From Mesorhizobium sp. AR02 (GTDB lineage: Bacteria; Pseudomonadota; Alphaproteobacteria; Rhizobiales; Rhizobiaceae): a DNA stretch of 64,000 nucleotides. Made by a program: the position numbers and the translations under genes. Of this stretch, positions 52,561 to 61,051 are shown piece after piece. The notes beneath the pieces were generated by a model, which saw nothing but the letters and a program-made list of their open reading frames with translations, made no database searches and was not told the DNA's origin. The stretch is from contig NZ_CP080531.1 in assembly GCF_024746835.1 (NCBI RefSeq), positions 2,666,001 through 2,730,000 on the forward strand, given 5' to 3'. Each line of letters starts with the position of its first letter. Positions within the stretch are counted from its first letter, which is position 1.

Positions 52561-53544
52561 TCAAGCATTCCCGATCAGCACACCCGCCGCGAACACCAGC
52601 GCGCCGCCCAGCACCACCTGGAAGGCGGCGCGCAGGAAGGGGGTCTGCATGTAGCGGTTCTGGACGAAGGCGATCGCCCACAGCTCGAAGAACACCACCA
52701 CCGCTGCAACACCCGTCGCCGTCCAGAAGCTCGGGATGAGATAGGGCAGCGCATGGCCGAGACCGCCGAGCGTCGTCATGACGCCGACGGTCAGGCCGCG
52801 CTTGATCGGTGAGCCGCGACCCGACAATTTGCCATCGTCGGACGCGACCTCGGTGAAGCCCATCGAAATGCCGGCGCCGATCGAGGCGGCAAGACCGACC
52901 AGCAGCGTCTGCCAGGTGTCATGCGTGGCAAAGGCGGCGGCGAAGATCGGCGCCAGGGTCGACACCGAGCCGTCCATCAGTCCGGCCAGGCCCGGCTGCA
53001 CATAGGTGAGGATGAACTGGCGCTGCTCGGCGGTGGCTTCCTCGGCCTTGACCGCGCCCGGCACATGCTTCTGCTCCAACTGATGCGCCGAGTTCTCGTG
53101 CCCCTGCTCGGCCGCCGCCAGGTCGTCGAGCAGTTTCCGGGTAGAGGCATCGGTGGTGCGCTTGGCCGCTTCGACATAGAAACGGTAGGCCTGTTGCTCC
53201 ATCGCTTCAGCCTGGCGGCGCACGGCATCGATGCCGAGTGGCCTGACCAGCCAGTCGGGCTTGCGCTCATAATAGCCCCTCACATGTTCGCGCCGGATCA
53301 GCGGAATGCGCTCGCCGAACCGCTTGCGGAAGAGCTCGATCAGGGAGTCGCGATGGCCGTCCTCTTCCTCGGCCATCTCCTCGAACACCTTTGCCGATTG
53401 CGGAAAGCTTTCCGCCAGCCCGTCGGCATAGGCCCGGTAGATGCGCCCGTCATCTTCCTCGGATGAAATGGCCAGCGCCAGGATCTCCTGTTCGGAGAGC
53501 GATTCGAAGGGGCGGCGGCCGAAGCCGAAAACGCGGGAAAGCAT
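52561..53544 (-). CDS. mbfA: Membrane-bound ferritin-like iron exporter MbfA
   Basis: 327 aa. Residues 1-165 are a ferritin/rubrerythrin-like domain (ALAISSEEDDGRIYRAYADG; FEEMAEEEDGHRDSLIELFR; DDLAAAEQGHENSAHQL) with E...ExxH iron ligands. Residues 175-327 form a VIT1/CCC1-type membrane domain (YVQPGLAGLMDGSVSTLAPI; GAGISMGFTEVASDDGKLSG; FFELWAIAFVQNRYMQTPFL). In rhizobia MbfA exports iron and protects against peroxide. An Irr-type operator sits 11 bp upstream of the start codon, and no Shine-Dalgarno is visible between them. Confidence 0.93.
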   Translation of the reverse strand: MLSRVFGFGRRPFESLSEQEILALAISSEEDDGRIYRAYADGLAESFPQSAKVFEEMAEEEDGHRDSLIELFRKRFGERIPLIRREHVRGYYERKPDWLVRPLGIDAVRRQAEAMEQQAYRFYVEAAKRTTDASTRKLLDDLAAAEQGHENSAHQLEQKHVPGAVKAEEATAEQRQFILTYVQPGLAGLMDGSVSTLAPIFAAAFATHDTWQTLLVGLAASIGAGISMGFTEVASDDGKLSGRGSPIKRGLTVGVMTTLGGLGHALPYLIPSFWTATGVAAVVVFFELWAIAFVQNRYMQTPFLRAAFQVVLGGALVFAAGVLIGNA

Positions 53545-53554
53545 GAGGAAATGA

Positions 53555-53583
53555 CCCTAGTTTAGAATAGTTCTAAACTAGGG
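53555..53583. promoter_or_regulatory. Iron control element (Irr binding site) of mbfA
   Basis: A perfect palindrome of 13-bp arms, CCCTAGTTTAGAA and TTCTAAACTAGGG, around TAG. The inner TTTAGAA-N3-TTCTAAA matches the ICE motif bound by Irr in rhizobia. Its place right at the mbfA start codon fits repression of the exporter when iron is low. Confidence 0.9.
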
Positions 53584-53720
53584 TTTGGCATGCCTCGGGT
53601 CAACCGCGTGCTTGGTCGCGGGGTCAAGAATTGTTGAACCGCTCGATCGGTCTCACCTCTTCATTATTGGCAAAGATTCACCTATATAGCTGAACCTGAG
53701 ACAAGAATGAGGATCACCGC

Positions 53721-54041
53721 ATGACGAAGCCGCACCCACAGCATTTCGATCCAAAACCCGTTCTCGATCTCATCGCCAGCATCGAGGCCGATTTGCAACG
53801 CCTCAAGGGCCTGGTCGAGCAGCAGGTCGAAAAATTCGACCCCGCCAATCCGCACAACAAGGCCCCGGACGGCAAGCTGACCGAGGAAGGCGTCGAGTGC
53901 TGCTACCGCATGTTCGACGAAGGCAAGTCGCGCTATTCGGTCGCCCAGCAGATGAAGATCTCGTTCGCCGCCGCAACGCACCGCTTCAACAATTGGCGCA
54001 AGCTCGGTGGGACCAAGAGGCAAAGGACGTTGCTGGGGTGA
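53721..54041 (+). CDS. Hypothetical protein with helix-turn-helix-like C-terminus
   Basis: 106 aa. The first half is a helical segment (LDLIASIEADLQRLKGLVEQ). The second half reads GKLTEEGVECCYRMFDEGKS, RYSVAQQMKISFAAATHRFN, NWRKLGG, which looks like a homeodomain-type helix-turn-helix. DNA binding is an inference. The upstream 53640-53720 region is AT-richer and may hold its promoter. It opens away from mbfA. Confidence 0.68.
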   Translation: MTKPHPQHFDPKPVLDLIASIEADLQRLKGLVEQQVEKFDPANPHNKAPDGKLTEEGVECCYRMFDEGKSRYSVAQQMKISFAAATHRFNNWRKLGGTKRQRTLLG

Positions 54042-54366
54042 GGAGCGGTCCGCGCAGCGGACGAAAAGCCCCCAAATGGGCTTTTCGAGCGACGAACGCC
54101 CGGAGCCATAGCGGAGGGCCGGGGCCGTCGCCAATCGCCATAGTCAGCGCCGCCCCTCATTGCCCTGCCGGGCGTTCGTTGTTCGAAAAGCCAAGCAATT
54201 GGCTTTTCGTCCGCTGCGCGGACCACGCCTCACCCCCGTAAACGGGGAGAAAGAAGCTGTTTCAGCGCCGCCGCCCCTCCTGCAACGCTCGCTATCTGGC
54301 GAAAGCGTCGCGCCAGCGTCCTTTTCCCCGTTCACGGGGAGAAGATGGCGGCAGCCAGATGAGGGG
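54039..54366. repeat. Long composite palindrome, family G
   Basis: GGTCCGCGCAGCGGACGAAA near 54049-54066 has its complement TTTCGTCCGCTGCGCGGACC near 54205-54226. Nested hairpins are AAAGCCCCCAAATGGGCTTTT and AAAGCCAAGCAATTGGCTTT. A further hairpin (CCCCGTAAACGGGG and CCCCGTTCACGGGG) extends to about 54345. The whole gap 54042-54484 contains no supportable gene. Confidence 0.75.
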
Positions 54367-54484
54367 CGGCGCCGTCCATCGGATTATGACTAGTCAACTT
54401 TGTAACGGTCACATTTTTTCAATGGCACGCCACGTGCCTTTGCGGGCATCATGGGAGGACATCACCTCTTTCGCTGGACCTCGC

Positions 54485-55468
54485 ATGACCGCTACCGCCC
54501 CTCCCGGCATCGCCGACATCCATGCCGCTGCAGCCCGCCTCTCCGGCCTGATCGTCGAAACCCCGCTGATCGAGTCGCAGGAGCTGAACAAGCGCTTCGG
54601 CGGGCGCATCCTGTTCAAGCCGGAGACGCTGCAACGCACCGGCTCGTTCAAGTTCCGCGGCGCCTACAACAAGCTGTCGTCGCTGAGCGAGGCGGAGCGC
54701 AGCCGGGGCGTCGTTGCCTTCTCTTCGGGCAATCATGCGCAAGGCGTCGCCGCCTCCGCCGCCATGTTCGGCGTCAAGGCGGTCATCGCCATGCCGGCGG
54801 ATGCGCCGGCGATGAAGATCGGCAATGTCCGCAAGATGGGCGCCGAGGTGGTGCCCTTCGACCGTTTTCGCGACGACCGTATGACCGTGGTTCGCCCCTA
54901 TATCGAAAGGGGCATGGTGCTGGTGCCGCCCTTCGACGATCCGGCCATCATTGCCGGGCAAGGCACGATCGGCCTCGAGCTGATGAGACAGGCCAGGGCG
55001 CTCGGTGTCAGCCTCGATGCGGTGGTGATCCCTTGTGGCGGCGGCGGCCTGTCGAGCGGCATTTCGGTCGCGGTCAAGGATGCCTCGCCAAGCACCGCGG
55101 TCTGGGCGGTGGAACCCGAGCATTTCGACGACACGCGGCGCTCGCTCGCCGCCGGCGCCCGGGTTTCGAACGAACCGGGCTACAGCTCGATCTGCGACGC
55201 GATCCTGACCGCCGAGCCGGGCGCCATCACTTTCGCGATCAACCGCAAAAACCTCGCCGGCGCCATTGCCGTCTCCGACAGAGCGACGGCACAGGCGATG
55301 CGCGACGCCATGGCCTATCTCAAGCTGGTGGTCGAGCCCGGCGGCTGCGTCGCGCTGGCGGCGCTGTCATCGGGCGAGATCGAGCTGTCCGGCAAATGCG
55401 TTGCCGTGGTGCTGTCCGGCGGCAATGTCGATTTCGGTACATACGCGGAGATCATGGCCGCTGCATAA
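54485..55468 (+). CDS. Threonine/serine dehydratase-like PLP enzyme
   Basis: 327 aa. PLP lysine in RTGSFKFRGAYNKLSSL, the SSGNHAQGVAASAAMFG loop, and the glycine-rich phosphate loop CGGGGLSSGISV. There is no C-terminal ACT regulatory domain, so it is the catabolic/serine racemase-type form and not feedback-controlled IlvA. Reaction: deamination of Thr or Ser (or racemisation); the exact substrate is unclear. ATG 54485 was chosen; in-frame ATG 54422 is possible. Confidence 0.88.
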   Translation: MTATAPPGIADIHAAAARLSGLIVETPLIESQELNKRFGGRILFKPETLQRTGSFKFRGAYNKLSSLSEAERSRGVVAFSSGNHAQGVAASAAMFGVKAVIAMPADAPAMKIGNVRKMGAEVVPFDRFRDDRMTVVRPYIERGMVLVPPFDDPAIIAGQGTIGLELMRQARALGVSLDAVVIPCGGGGLSSGISVAVKDASPSTAVWAVEPEHFDDTRRSLAAGARVSNEPGYSSICDAILTAEPGAITFAINRKNLAGAIAVSDRATAQAMRDAMAYLKLVVEPGGCVALAALSSGEIELSGKCVAVVLSGGNVDFGTYAEIMAAA

Positions 55469-55548
55469 AGTCTCGATTGGCCGCGATGCAACGGCGTCGG
55501 GCCGCTACCCGCAGTGCGCAGATTGGCGCGGAATCTTCCTGTGTACGG

Positions 55549-56517
55549 TCATCCCAGTAGCTGCTTTGCCTTCCGCCATGCCGCGGGCGGCATTCCGAAT
55601 TCACGCTTAAAGGCGCGGGTGAAAGCCTCCTCCGCCTGGTAGCCGATTTCATAGCCCACCTGCGCGATCGACCGATGGCCGCTGCGCAGCTGCTCCTTGG
55701 CGAGTTGCATGCGCCAGGCGGTGAGATAGCGTATAGGCGGCATCCCGACGAGGCCGGCAAAACGATCGGAGAAAGTCGAGCGGGAGAGCGCAACCTCGCG
55801 CGCCAGCTGCTCCGCGGTCCAGTGAAGGTTCACCCCTGCGTGCATCAGGGCGAGCGCGCGCCCCACGGCCGGGTCGCGCATGCCGGCGAGCCATCCCTTT
55901 TGCTCTGGCACAAGCGACGCCGCGTAGCTGCGCACGGCTTCGACGAAAATCAACTCCGAAAGGCGAGACATCACCGCTGGCGAGCCGACCCGGCCCTCCT
56001 GCAGGCCCTTGAGGGCGAAGTTCAGAGAGGCCTCGATCCAGTCGCTTGAGCCCGCCGTGACCATGTCGACCTTCAACATCCGTGGCAGCGTGGCAATCAG
56101 CGGATTGCGTTGCTCGTCGCTGCCGAGAAAGCCGCAGATCAGCCGCGTGGGCTCGCCACCTCCCCCGTGAACGATTCGGGCAAGGCCGCCCCGCTCTCCG
56201 GGTTGAATGAGATGCTCGGTGCCGACCGGGCGCATATCCAGGGCGCTGCCGAGCAGGTGTGGGTCGTTGCGGGACAACACCACCGTTTCACCGGCGCGAA
56301 CCTCGAACGGGCTCTCGCCCTCGACAGCGGCCAGCATGCGGCCGCTGACGACATAATGATAGGCGATGATCTGGACGGCGTCGGTCAGGGAAGGGCGGCA
56401 CTGGTCTGAAGTGAACCTGGCTGACACGCACCAAGGTGCGGTGAAATGGGTATCGAGAAAAACGCCGCCCGTCATCTTGACGGCACGCAGCACTTCCCCA
56501 AGCGCGTCCAAGATCAA
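55549..56517 (-). CDS. AraC-family regulator with cupin-type N-terminus
   Basis: 322 aa. The N-terminal cupin_6 domain (AYHYVVSGRMLAAVEGESPF; VRAGETVVLSRNDPHLLGS) and C-terminal double helix-turn-helix (WTAEQLAREVALSRSTFSDR; SIAQVGYEIGYQAEEAFTRA; FKREFGMPPAAWRKAKQ) are complete. The start is TTG 56515-56517 with GGAAGGGAA upstream; no ATG gives a full domain. It is divergent from the DUF4242 gene. Confidence 0.9.
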   Translation of the reverse strand: MILDALGEVLRAVKMTGGVFLDTHFTAPWCVSARFTSDQCRPSLTDAVQIIAYHYVVSGRMLAAVEGESPFEVRAGETVVLSRNDPHLLGSALDMRPVGTEHLIQPGERGGLARIVHGGGGEPTRLICGFLGSDEQRNPLIATLPRMLKVDMVTAGSSDWIEASLNFALKGLQEGRVGSPAVMSRLSELIFVEAVRSYAASLVPEQKGWLAGMRDPAVGRALALMHAGVNLHWTAEQLAREVALSRSTFSDRFAGLVGMPPIRYLTAWRMQLAKEQLRSGHRSIAQVGYEIGYQAEEAFTRAFKREFGMPPAAWRKAKQLLG

Positions 56518-56670
56518 TTCCCTTCCGTCAGTCGGTCAAGTGTTCCGGCGGCCCGGTCATTCAAGCTCCGAACGCGGCACTATAGCTAATAGGCCATTGG
56601 ACGTCGCCGGCGACTTTCAGGGAAAGCACCGTCGCACGGCCAATTCGATCCACAAACCAGGGAGAAGACC

Positions 56671-56967
56671 ATGGATCTCTATGTCATCCGCCGCAGGACC
56701 GCCTGGGGCAATCCGGTCGAGCTGAAGGCCGCGGCCGAGAAATCCGGCCGCATCGGCAATGAGGAGATGCCCGACCGCGTCCGCTGGATTCGCAGCTACG
56801 TGGTCAAGGAGGCCGACGGTCGGCTTGGCACCGTCTGCATCTACCAAGCTCGCGATCCCCAGTCGATCAAGGAGCACGCCAGCCGTGTCGGCATGCCAGC
56901 GGACGAGATCCTGCCGGTCATGGACACGGTCATCGTTCGCGCCGACCCCGAGAAAGCGGTCGCCTGA
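56671..56967 (+). CDS. DUF4242 family small protein
   Basis: 98 aa. MDLYVIRRRTAWGNPVELKA, VRWIRSYVVKEADGRLGTVC and IYQARDPQSIKEHASRVGMP are typical of DUF4242 (SCO4226-like, some members bind nickel). GGAGAAG precedes ATG 56671. The divergent AraC protein is its probable regulator. Confidence 0.86.
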   Translation: MDLYVIRRRTAWGNPVELKAAAEKSGRIGNEEMPDRVRWIRSYVVKEADGRLGTVCIYQARDPQSIKEHASRVGMPADEILPVMDTVIVRADPEKAVA

Positions 56968-56980
56968 CCCAGAGAAATTT

Positions 56981-57017
56981 GGAGCGGCGGCTCCGACCTG
57001 GTCGGAGCCGCCGCTCC
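56981..57017. terminator. Perfect 18-bp hairpin after the DUF4242 gene
   Basis: GGAGCGGCGGCTCCGACC and its exact complement around a single T. There is no T-run, so it is more likely an RNA-stabilising hairpin or protein site than a simple terminator. Confidence 0.55.
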
Positions 57018-57124
57018 ACCTCACAACCTGACATGCCATAGCGACGGTCGACAAGGCGGAAATCCCAACGACGAACAGTATCAAGCCGCAATTTGGGCAC
57101 TGACGGCACGCGGCGCATTTTTGG

Positions 57125-57153
57125 AAAGCGGCGGGCTTGCTCGCCGCTTTTTT
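57125..57153 (+). terminator. Intrinsic terminator without an obvious gene
   Basis: AAAGCGGCG / CGCCGCTTT stem, loop GGCTTGCT, then T6. It reads on the plus strand, about 160 bp after the DUF4242 gene, and could end that transcript or a small RNA in 57018-57150. The rest of the gap to 57229 shows nothing else. Confidence 0.75.
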
Positions 57154-57229
57154 AAGCTGGCATTTCCGGACCTTCTTTCGAAAGCAGGAATATTCGAATT
57201 CGGTCGTTCAGAGTGAATGGGTTTTGATT

Positions 57230-58366
57230 CTAATCCAGCGTCCGCCTGAACCTGAACAGGGCGACGCCGGCGAACAGCGCCACGAACACCACCAGCCAGC
57301 CGATCTCGCCGGCCACTGCCGGCAGTTCGGCGCCCTTCAGCATCACCGCGCGGATGATGCGCAGGAAATGCGTCAGCGGCAGGATCTCGCCGAAGATCTG
57401 CGCCCAGCCTGGCATGCCACGATAGGGGAACATGAAGCCGGACAGCATGATCGACGGCAGGAAGAAGAAGAAGGTCAGCTGCAGCGCCTGCATCTGCGTG
57501 CGGGCGATCGTCGAAATGGTGTAGCCGAGCAGCACCAGCGCCAGCACGAAGATGAGCACGGCGGTCAACAGCAGCGACATCGATCCGGTGAACGGGATGG
57601 CGAACAGAAGCTTGGCCGCCGCCAGCACCACCACAACCTGCACGCCGCCGACCGCCAGATAGGGTAGCACCTTGCCCAGCATGATCTCGAACGGGCTGGA
57701 CGGCATCGCCAGAAGATTCTCCATCGTGCCGCGCTCGGTCTCGCGCGTCAGCGCGATCGAGGTCATCATCACCAAGGTCATCTGCAGGATGACACCGAGC
57801 AGGCCGGGCACGATGTTGTATTGCGAGATGCCTTCCGGATTGTAGCGCTGGTGCACCACCACATCGAGCTGCCCCTTGGCGGCCTCGGCCGCGGCCGCCT
57901 GCATGCCTTGCGCTCTCAGCAGCGCCTGGCTGGCGACGGTGCCGAGCGTGGAGATGGCGCCGCTGGCGGCGGCCGGGTCGGTGGCGTCGGCCTCGATCAG
58001 GATCTGCGGATTGTCGCCGCGCTCAACCCTTCGGGCAAAGTCGGCGGGGATGGTGACGACGAAGGCGACATCGCCGCGCGCCATCAGGAACTCGGCCTCC
58101 TCGGCGGTTCGCGCGACATGGTCGAATCGGTAGTAACCAGTCGTCTGCAGCGCCGCGACAATGGCGCGGGTGTAGGGGTCGTTGCTCGTCGCCACCAGTG
58201 CGGCCGGCAGGCTCTTCGGATCATTGTTGATGGCGTAGCCGAACAGCACCAGCTGCATCAGCGGCACGCCAAGCATCATGGCAAAGGTGATGCGGTCGCG
58301 CCGCATCTGGATGAATTCCTTGATCAGCAGCGCGCCGAGCCTGGCGAAGGAAAAGACGCTGTTCAT
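57230..58366 (-). CDS. ABC-2 type exporter permease (YbhS/YhhJ-like)
   Basis: 378 aa. An N-terminal helix follows LGALLIKEFIQMRRDRITFA, then a large extracytoplasmic domain (residues 50-180: VVHQRYNPEGISQYNIVPGL near its end) and five C-terminal helices (GVILQMTLVMMTSIALTRET; LPYLAVGGVQVVVVLAAAKL; LFFAIPFTG-type segment). ERGTMENLLAMPSSPFEIML is the coupling-helix signature. It is the last gene of the TetR-HlyD-ATPase-permease operon and overlaps the ATPase by ATGA. E. coli has two permeases in the equivalent operon; here only one is present. Confidence 0.92.
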   Translation of the reverse strand: MNSVFSFARLGALLIKEFIQMRRDRITFAMMLGVPLMQLVLFGYAINNDPKSLPAALVATSNDPYTRAIVAALQTTGYYRFDHVARTAEEAEFLMARGDVAFVVTIPADFARRVERGDNPQILIEADATDPAAASGAISTLGTVASQALLRAQGMQAAAAEAAKGQLDVVVHQRYNPEGISQYNIVPGLLGVILQMTLVMMTSIALTRETERGTMENLLAMPSSPFEIMLGKVLPYLAVGGVQVVVVLAAAKLLFAIPFTGSMSLLLTAVLIFVLALVLLGYTISTIARTQMQALQLTFFFFLPSIMLSGFMFPYRGMPGWAQIFGEILPLTHFLRIIRAVMLKGAELPAVAGEIGWLVVFVALFAGVALFRFRRTLD

Positions 58367-59283
58367 GCCATATTGTCCTTCGACCCCGACATGAACTGGA
58401 TGAAGACGTCTTCCAGGCTGGTTTCGCCCGGCGCCACGGTCACGCCCTTGTGCTCCTTCTCGACATCGGCAAGGGCTGCTTCAAGCTTCTTCCTGTCGGA
58501 ACCGACGACATGCAGTGTGGCGCCAAACGGCGCCACCTGGTCGACGCCGGGGCGGCCCTGCAGCTCTTCGGCAACCTTGGCGAGCTGCGGACCCTGCACC
58601 ACGAAGGTGGTCAGGCCGGCATTTTTCACCACCTCGGCGACGGTGCCGGTGGCCAGCATCTTGCCATAGGAGATGTAGCTGATGCGGTGGCAGCGCTCGG
58701 CTTCGTCCATGTAGTGGGTGGAAACCAGCACGGTGAGCCCGCCGCTGGCGAGGCGATGGATCTCGTCCCAGAATTCGCGCCGCGCCTTCGGGTCGACGCC
58801 GGCCGTCGGTTCGTCGAGCAAAAGCAGCTTCGGCTTGTGCATGATGCAGGCTGCGAGCGCCAGTCGCTGCTTCCAGCCGCCGGACAGCGTGCCGGCCAAC
58901 TGGTTGCGGCGCGAGGTCAGGCCGAGCTCTTCCAGCGTCCTCGCAACGTACTCGCCGACCGGCTTTAACTGGTAGAGCCGCGCCACGAATTCGAGGTTCT
59001 CGCCGATCGTCAGATCCTCGTAGAACGAGAATTTCTGCGTCATGTAGCCGACTTCGCGCTTGATGCTGAGCGAGTCGGTGCGGATGTTGAAACCCAGCAC
59101 CGTGCCCTCACCCTCGTCGGGCGTGAGCAGGCCGCACATGATGCGGATGGTGGTGGTCTTGCCGGAGCCGTTCGGCCCGAGGAAGCCGACGATCTCGCCT
59201 TCGGCGACCGACATCGTCACATGGTCGACGACGGTCTTGTCGCCGAAGCGCTTGACCAGGCCATGAACGTCGATGGCGTTCAT
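58363..59283 (-). CDS. ABC exporter ATP-binding protein
   Basis: 306 aa, a single nucleotide-binding domain. Walker A GFLGPNGSGKTTTIRIMCGL, Q-loop YMTQKFSFYEDLTI, signature LSGGWKQRLALA, Walker B LLLLDEPTAGVDP, H-loop VSTHYMDEAERC. The C-terminal 80 residues form a DUF4162-like accessory domain. E. coli YbhF has two such domains in one chain. It overlaps HlyD (ATGA) and the permease (ATGA). Confidence 0.94.
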   Translation of the reverse strand: MNAIDVHGLVKRFGDKTVVDHVTMSVAEGEIVGFLGPNGSGKTTTIRIMCGLLTPDEGEGTVLGFNIRTDSLSIKREVGYMTQKFSFYEDLTIGENLEFVARLYQLKPVGEYVARTLEELGLTSRRNQLAGTLSGGWKQRLALAACIMHKPKLLLLDEPTAGVDPKARREFWDEIHRLASGGLTVLVSTHYMDEAERCHRISYISYGKMLATGTVAEVVKNAGLTTFVVQGPQLAKVAEELQGRPGVDQVAPFGATLHVVGSDRKKLEAALADVEKEHKGVTVAPGETSLEDVFIQFMSGSKDNMA

Positions 59284-60233
59284 TTTGCCGTTTCCGCAAG
59301 GTCGACGTCGACAATCTGGCCGGGCTGCAGCAGCCCCGCATCGCCTTCCGGCCGTGCCTCGACCAGATAGACCAGCTTCTGCCGGTTCTCGAGCGAATAG
59401 ATCACTGGCGGGGTGAATTCGGGATCGGGCGAGACATAGCTGACGCGCGCCTTCACGTCAGAGCCGCAGCCGTCGCAATGAACGCTGAGCAGGCTGCCGA
59501 TCTTGACCGAGGAGAAGGCGGCCTCCGGTATGTAGACGCTGAGCTTCACCGCGCCGTCGGGCAGCATCGAAATGACCGGCGCGGTCGGGCCGGCGGTGTC
59601 GCCGGGATTGCGGATGACGTCGTCGACGCGGCCGGGCGAGGGTGCCGCCAGCGTGCGCTTGGACAGCCGCCACTGAGCCTGCTCCAGTGCTGCCTGCGCC
59701 TGCTTGACCTGATTGTCGGCGGCCTTGATCGTCTCAGGCCGCGCCGGCAGGCCGCCGACGGCGAGATTGGCCTCGGCCTGGCCGACCTGGGCGTCTGCTG
59801 TCTCCAGCGTCGCCGAGGCGGTGTCGTAGTCGGCCTGCGTACCGGTGCCGCGCTTGAACAGGTCGGCGGCGCGGTCGTATTTGCGCTTGGCATCGTCGGC
59901 CTGCGCCTTGGCCATGTCGACCTGCGCCTTGAGTGCGGCGATTTCTTCCGGCCGTTTGCCGACCTGCAGATCGGCGAGTTGCGCCTGCGCCTGGGCGAGG
60001 CTTGCCTCGGCCTGCGCCACCGCGATCTTGGCGTCGGCGCTTTCCAGCGTCACCACCGTGGCGCCGGGCGTGACGCGATCGCCGCGCTTGACGTCGACGG
60101 TCTCGACCTGTGCCACCTCGATGGGTGCCAGCAGCACATAGTCACCCTCGACATAGCCGACGGCGAGGGGCGCGGCGGGCGCACAGGCACCGAGGAGCTG
60201 AGCGGCGAGCGGCAAGGAGCAGAGGAAACTCAT
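59280..60233 (-). CDS. HlyD-type membrane fusion protein (YbhG-like)
   Basis: 317 aa. The N-terminal hydrophobic segment ends in a lipobox-like LLGAC, so it may be a lipoprotein. A biotinyl-lipoyl half (VGYVEGDYVLLAPIEVAQVE), a long coiled coil of about 100 residues (AVAQAEASLAQAQAQLADLQ; KAQADDAKRKYDRAADLFKR), the second lipoyl half (RTLAAPSPGRVDDVIRNPGD) and a beta-barrel follow. It links the inner-membrane exporter to the periplasm or outer membrane. Its ATG overlaps the TetR stop (ATGA), next to a tandem 18-bp duplication. Confidence 0.9.
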   Translation of the reverse strand: MSFLCSLPLAAQLLGACAPAAPLAVGYVEGDYVLLAPIEVAQVETVDVKRGDRVTPGATVVTLESADAKIAVAQAEASLAQAQAQLADLQVGKRPEEIAALKAQVDMAKAQADDAKRKYDRAADLFKRGTGTQADYDTASATLETADAQVGQAEANLAVGGLPARPETIKAADNQVKQAQAALEQAQWRLSKRTLAAPSPGRVDDVIRNPGDTAGPTAPVISMLPDGAVKLSVYIPEAAFSSVKIGSLLSVHCDGCGSDVKARVSYVSPDPEFTPPVIYSLENRQKLVYLVEARPEGDAGLLQPGQIVDVDLAETAK

Positions 60234-60961
60234 TGTTTTGATCCCATTCGGGGTTTTGATCCCATTCGGGCGGCCAGTATGGCGCTGAGATTGTCCGTTG
60301 TGACCGCCACCACCTTGGCCGCCTCGGCGGTGCCGATGTCGTGCCAGCCCATGCGGCGCATCACCGCCTCGCGGCCGATGCGGAAATAGATGACCTGGCC
60401 GATCAGCGTGAACACGGTGAGCCGGGTTCGTTCGCTTTCGGCCGGCTCGCCAGTCGCCTGCTCCCAGAGCTGGCATAGCCGGCGATGCGTCGGCTCGAAC
60501 ACACCGTCATAGATGCGGTCGAGCGCCGCCGTCGGATGCGAGAGTTCGCGCAATACGAACTGCACGATCTCACCGGCTTGCGGACTTGCCACGACAAAGC
60601 CGACCATCCGCTCCAGCGCCGCGAACAGCTGCGCGCGCGCCGCATCCGGGCTGGCCGATCCCGCCGCAGGCGCTTGCACATTGCCGAGCGCCTGACCGGC
60701 GCCCAGTGCTTGGCCGGCGACCGCCTGGATGGTCTCGACGATAAAATCGGCGGCGGCAGTGCGAAGGCCTTCCTTGCCGCCGAAATGATAGGCGATCGAA
60801 CCGATATTGGCCTGCGCCTCGGCCGCGATCTCGCGGGTCGAGGTGCCGTCGAAACCTTGCCGGCCGAACAGTTTCAGCGCCGCGCGGACGAGAGCGGCGC
60901 GGGTCAGGTCGGCCGGAGAGGTCTCACGGCGTGGATTTCTGGTGTCAGACAGTTTGATCAT
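60230..60961 (-). CDS. TetR-family repressor with DUF1956 (CecR/YbiH-like) C-terminus
   Basis: About 243 aa. The helix-turn-helix is ALKLFGRQGFDGTSTREIAA then EAQANIGSIAYHFGGKEGLR. The C-terminal ligand domain (AALERMVGFVVASPQAGEIV; SHPTAALDRIYDGVFEPTHR) matches CecR. E. coli CecR controls ybhG-F-S-R, the same gene order as here. ATG 60959-60961 is preferred. The last residues RMGSKPRMGSKQ come from the tandem duplication. A 26-bp palindrome lies 7 bp upstream. Confidence 0.92.
   Translation of the reverse strand: MIKLSDTRNPRRETSPADLTRAALVRAALKLFGRQGFDGTSTREIAAEAQANIGSIAYHFGGKEGLRTAAADFIVETIQAVAGQALGAGQALGNVQAPAAGSASPDAARAQLFAALERMVGFVVASPQAGEIVQFVLRELSHPTAALDRIYDGVFEPTHRRLCQLWEQATGEPAESERTRLTVFTLIGQVIYFRIGREAVMRRMGWHDIGTAEAAKVVAVTTDNLSAILAARMGSKPRMGSKQ
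60235..60270. repeat. Exact 18-bp tandem duplication at the TetR/HlyD junction
   Basis: Two contiguous copies of GTTTTGATCCCATTCGGG (60235-60252 and 60253-60270). It is in frame and duplicates six residues (PRMGSK) at the end of TetR, immediately before the HlyD start. Confidence 0.95.
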
Positions 60962-60967
60962 GGTCAA

Positions 60968-60993
60968 ACTTTAATCAATCGATTGATTAAAGT
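60968..60993. promoter_or_regulatory. 26-bp perfect palindrome, probable TetR operator
   Basis: Half-site ACTTTAATCAATC followed by its exact mirror complement, centred between 60980 and 60981. It lies just before the TetR start codon and in the promoter region shared with the divergent CYTH gene. The position and symmetry are typical of an autoregulatory TetR operator. Confidence 0.88.
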
Positions 60994-61051
60994 CAACTTG
61001 TGTGCGGAGTTGTCTTGCCATCGCCTTCGGCAAACGCTTTAGTGCGCGGCC

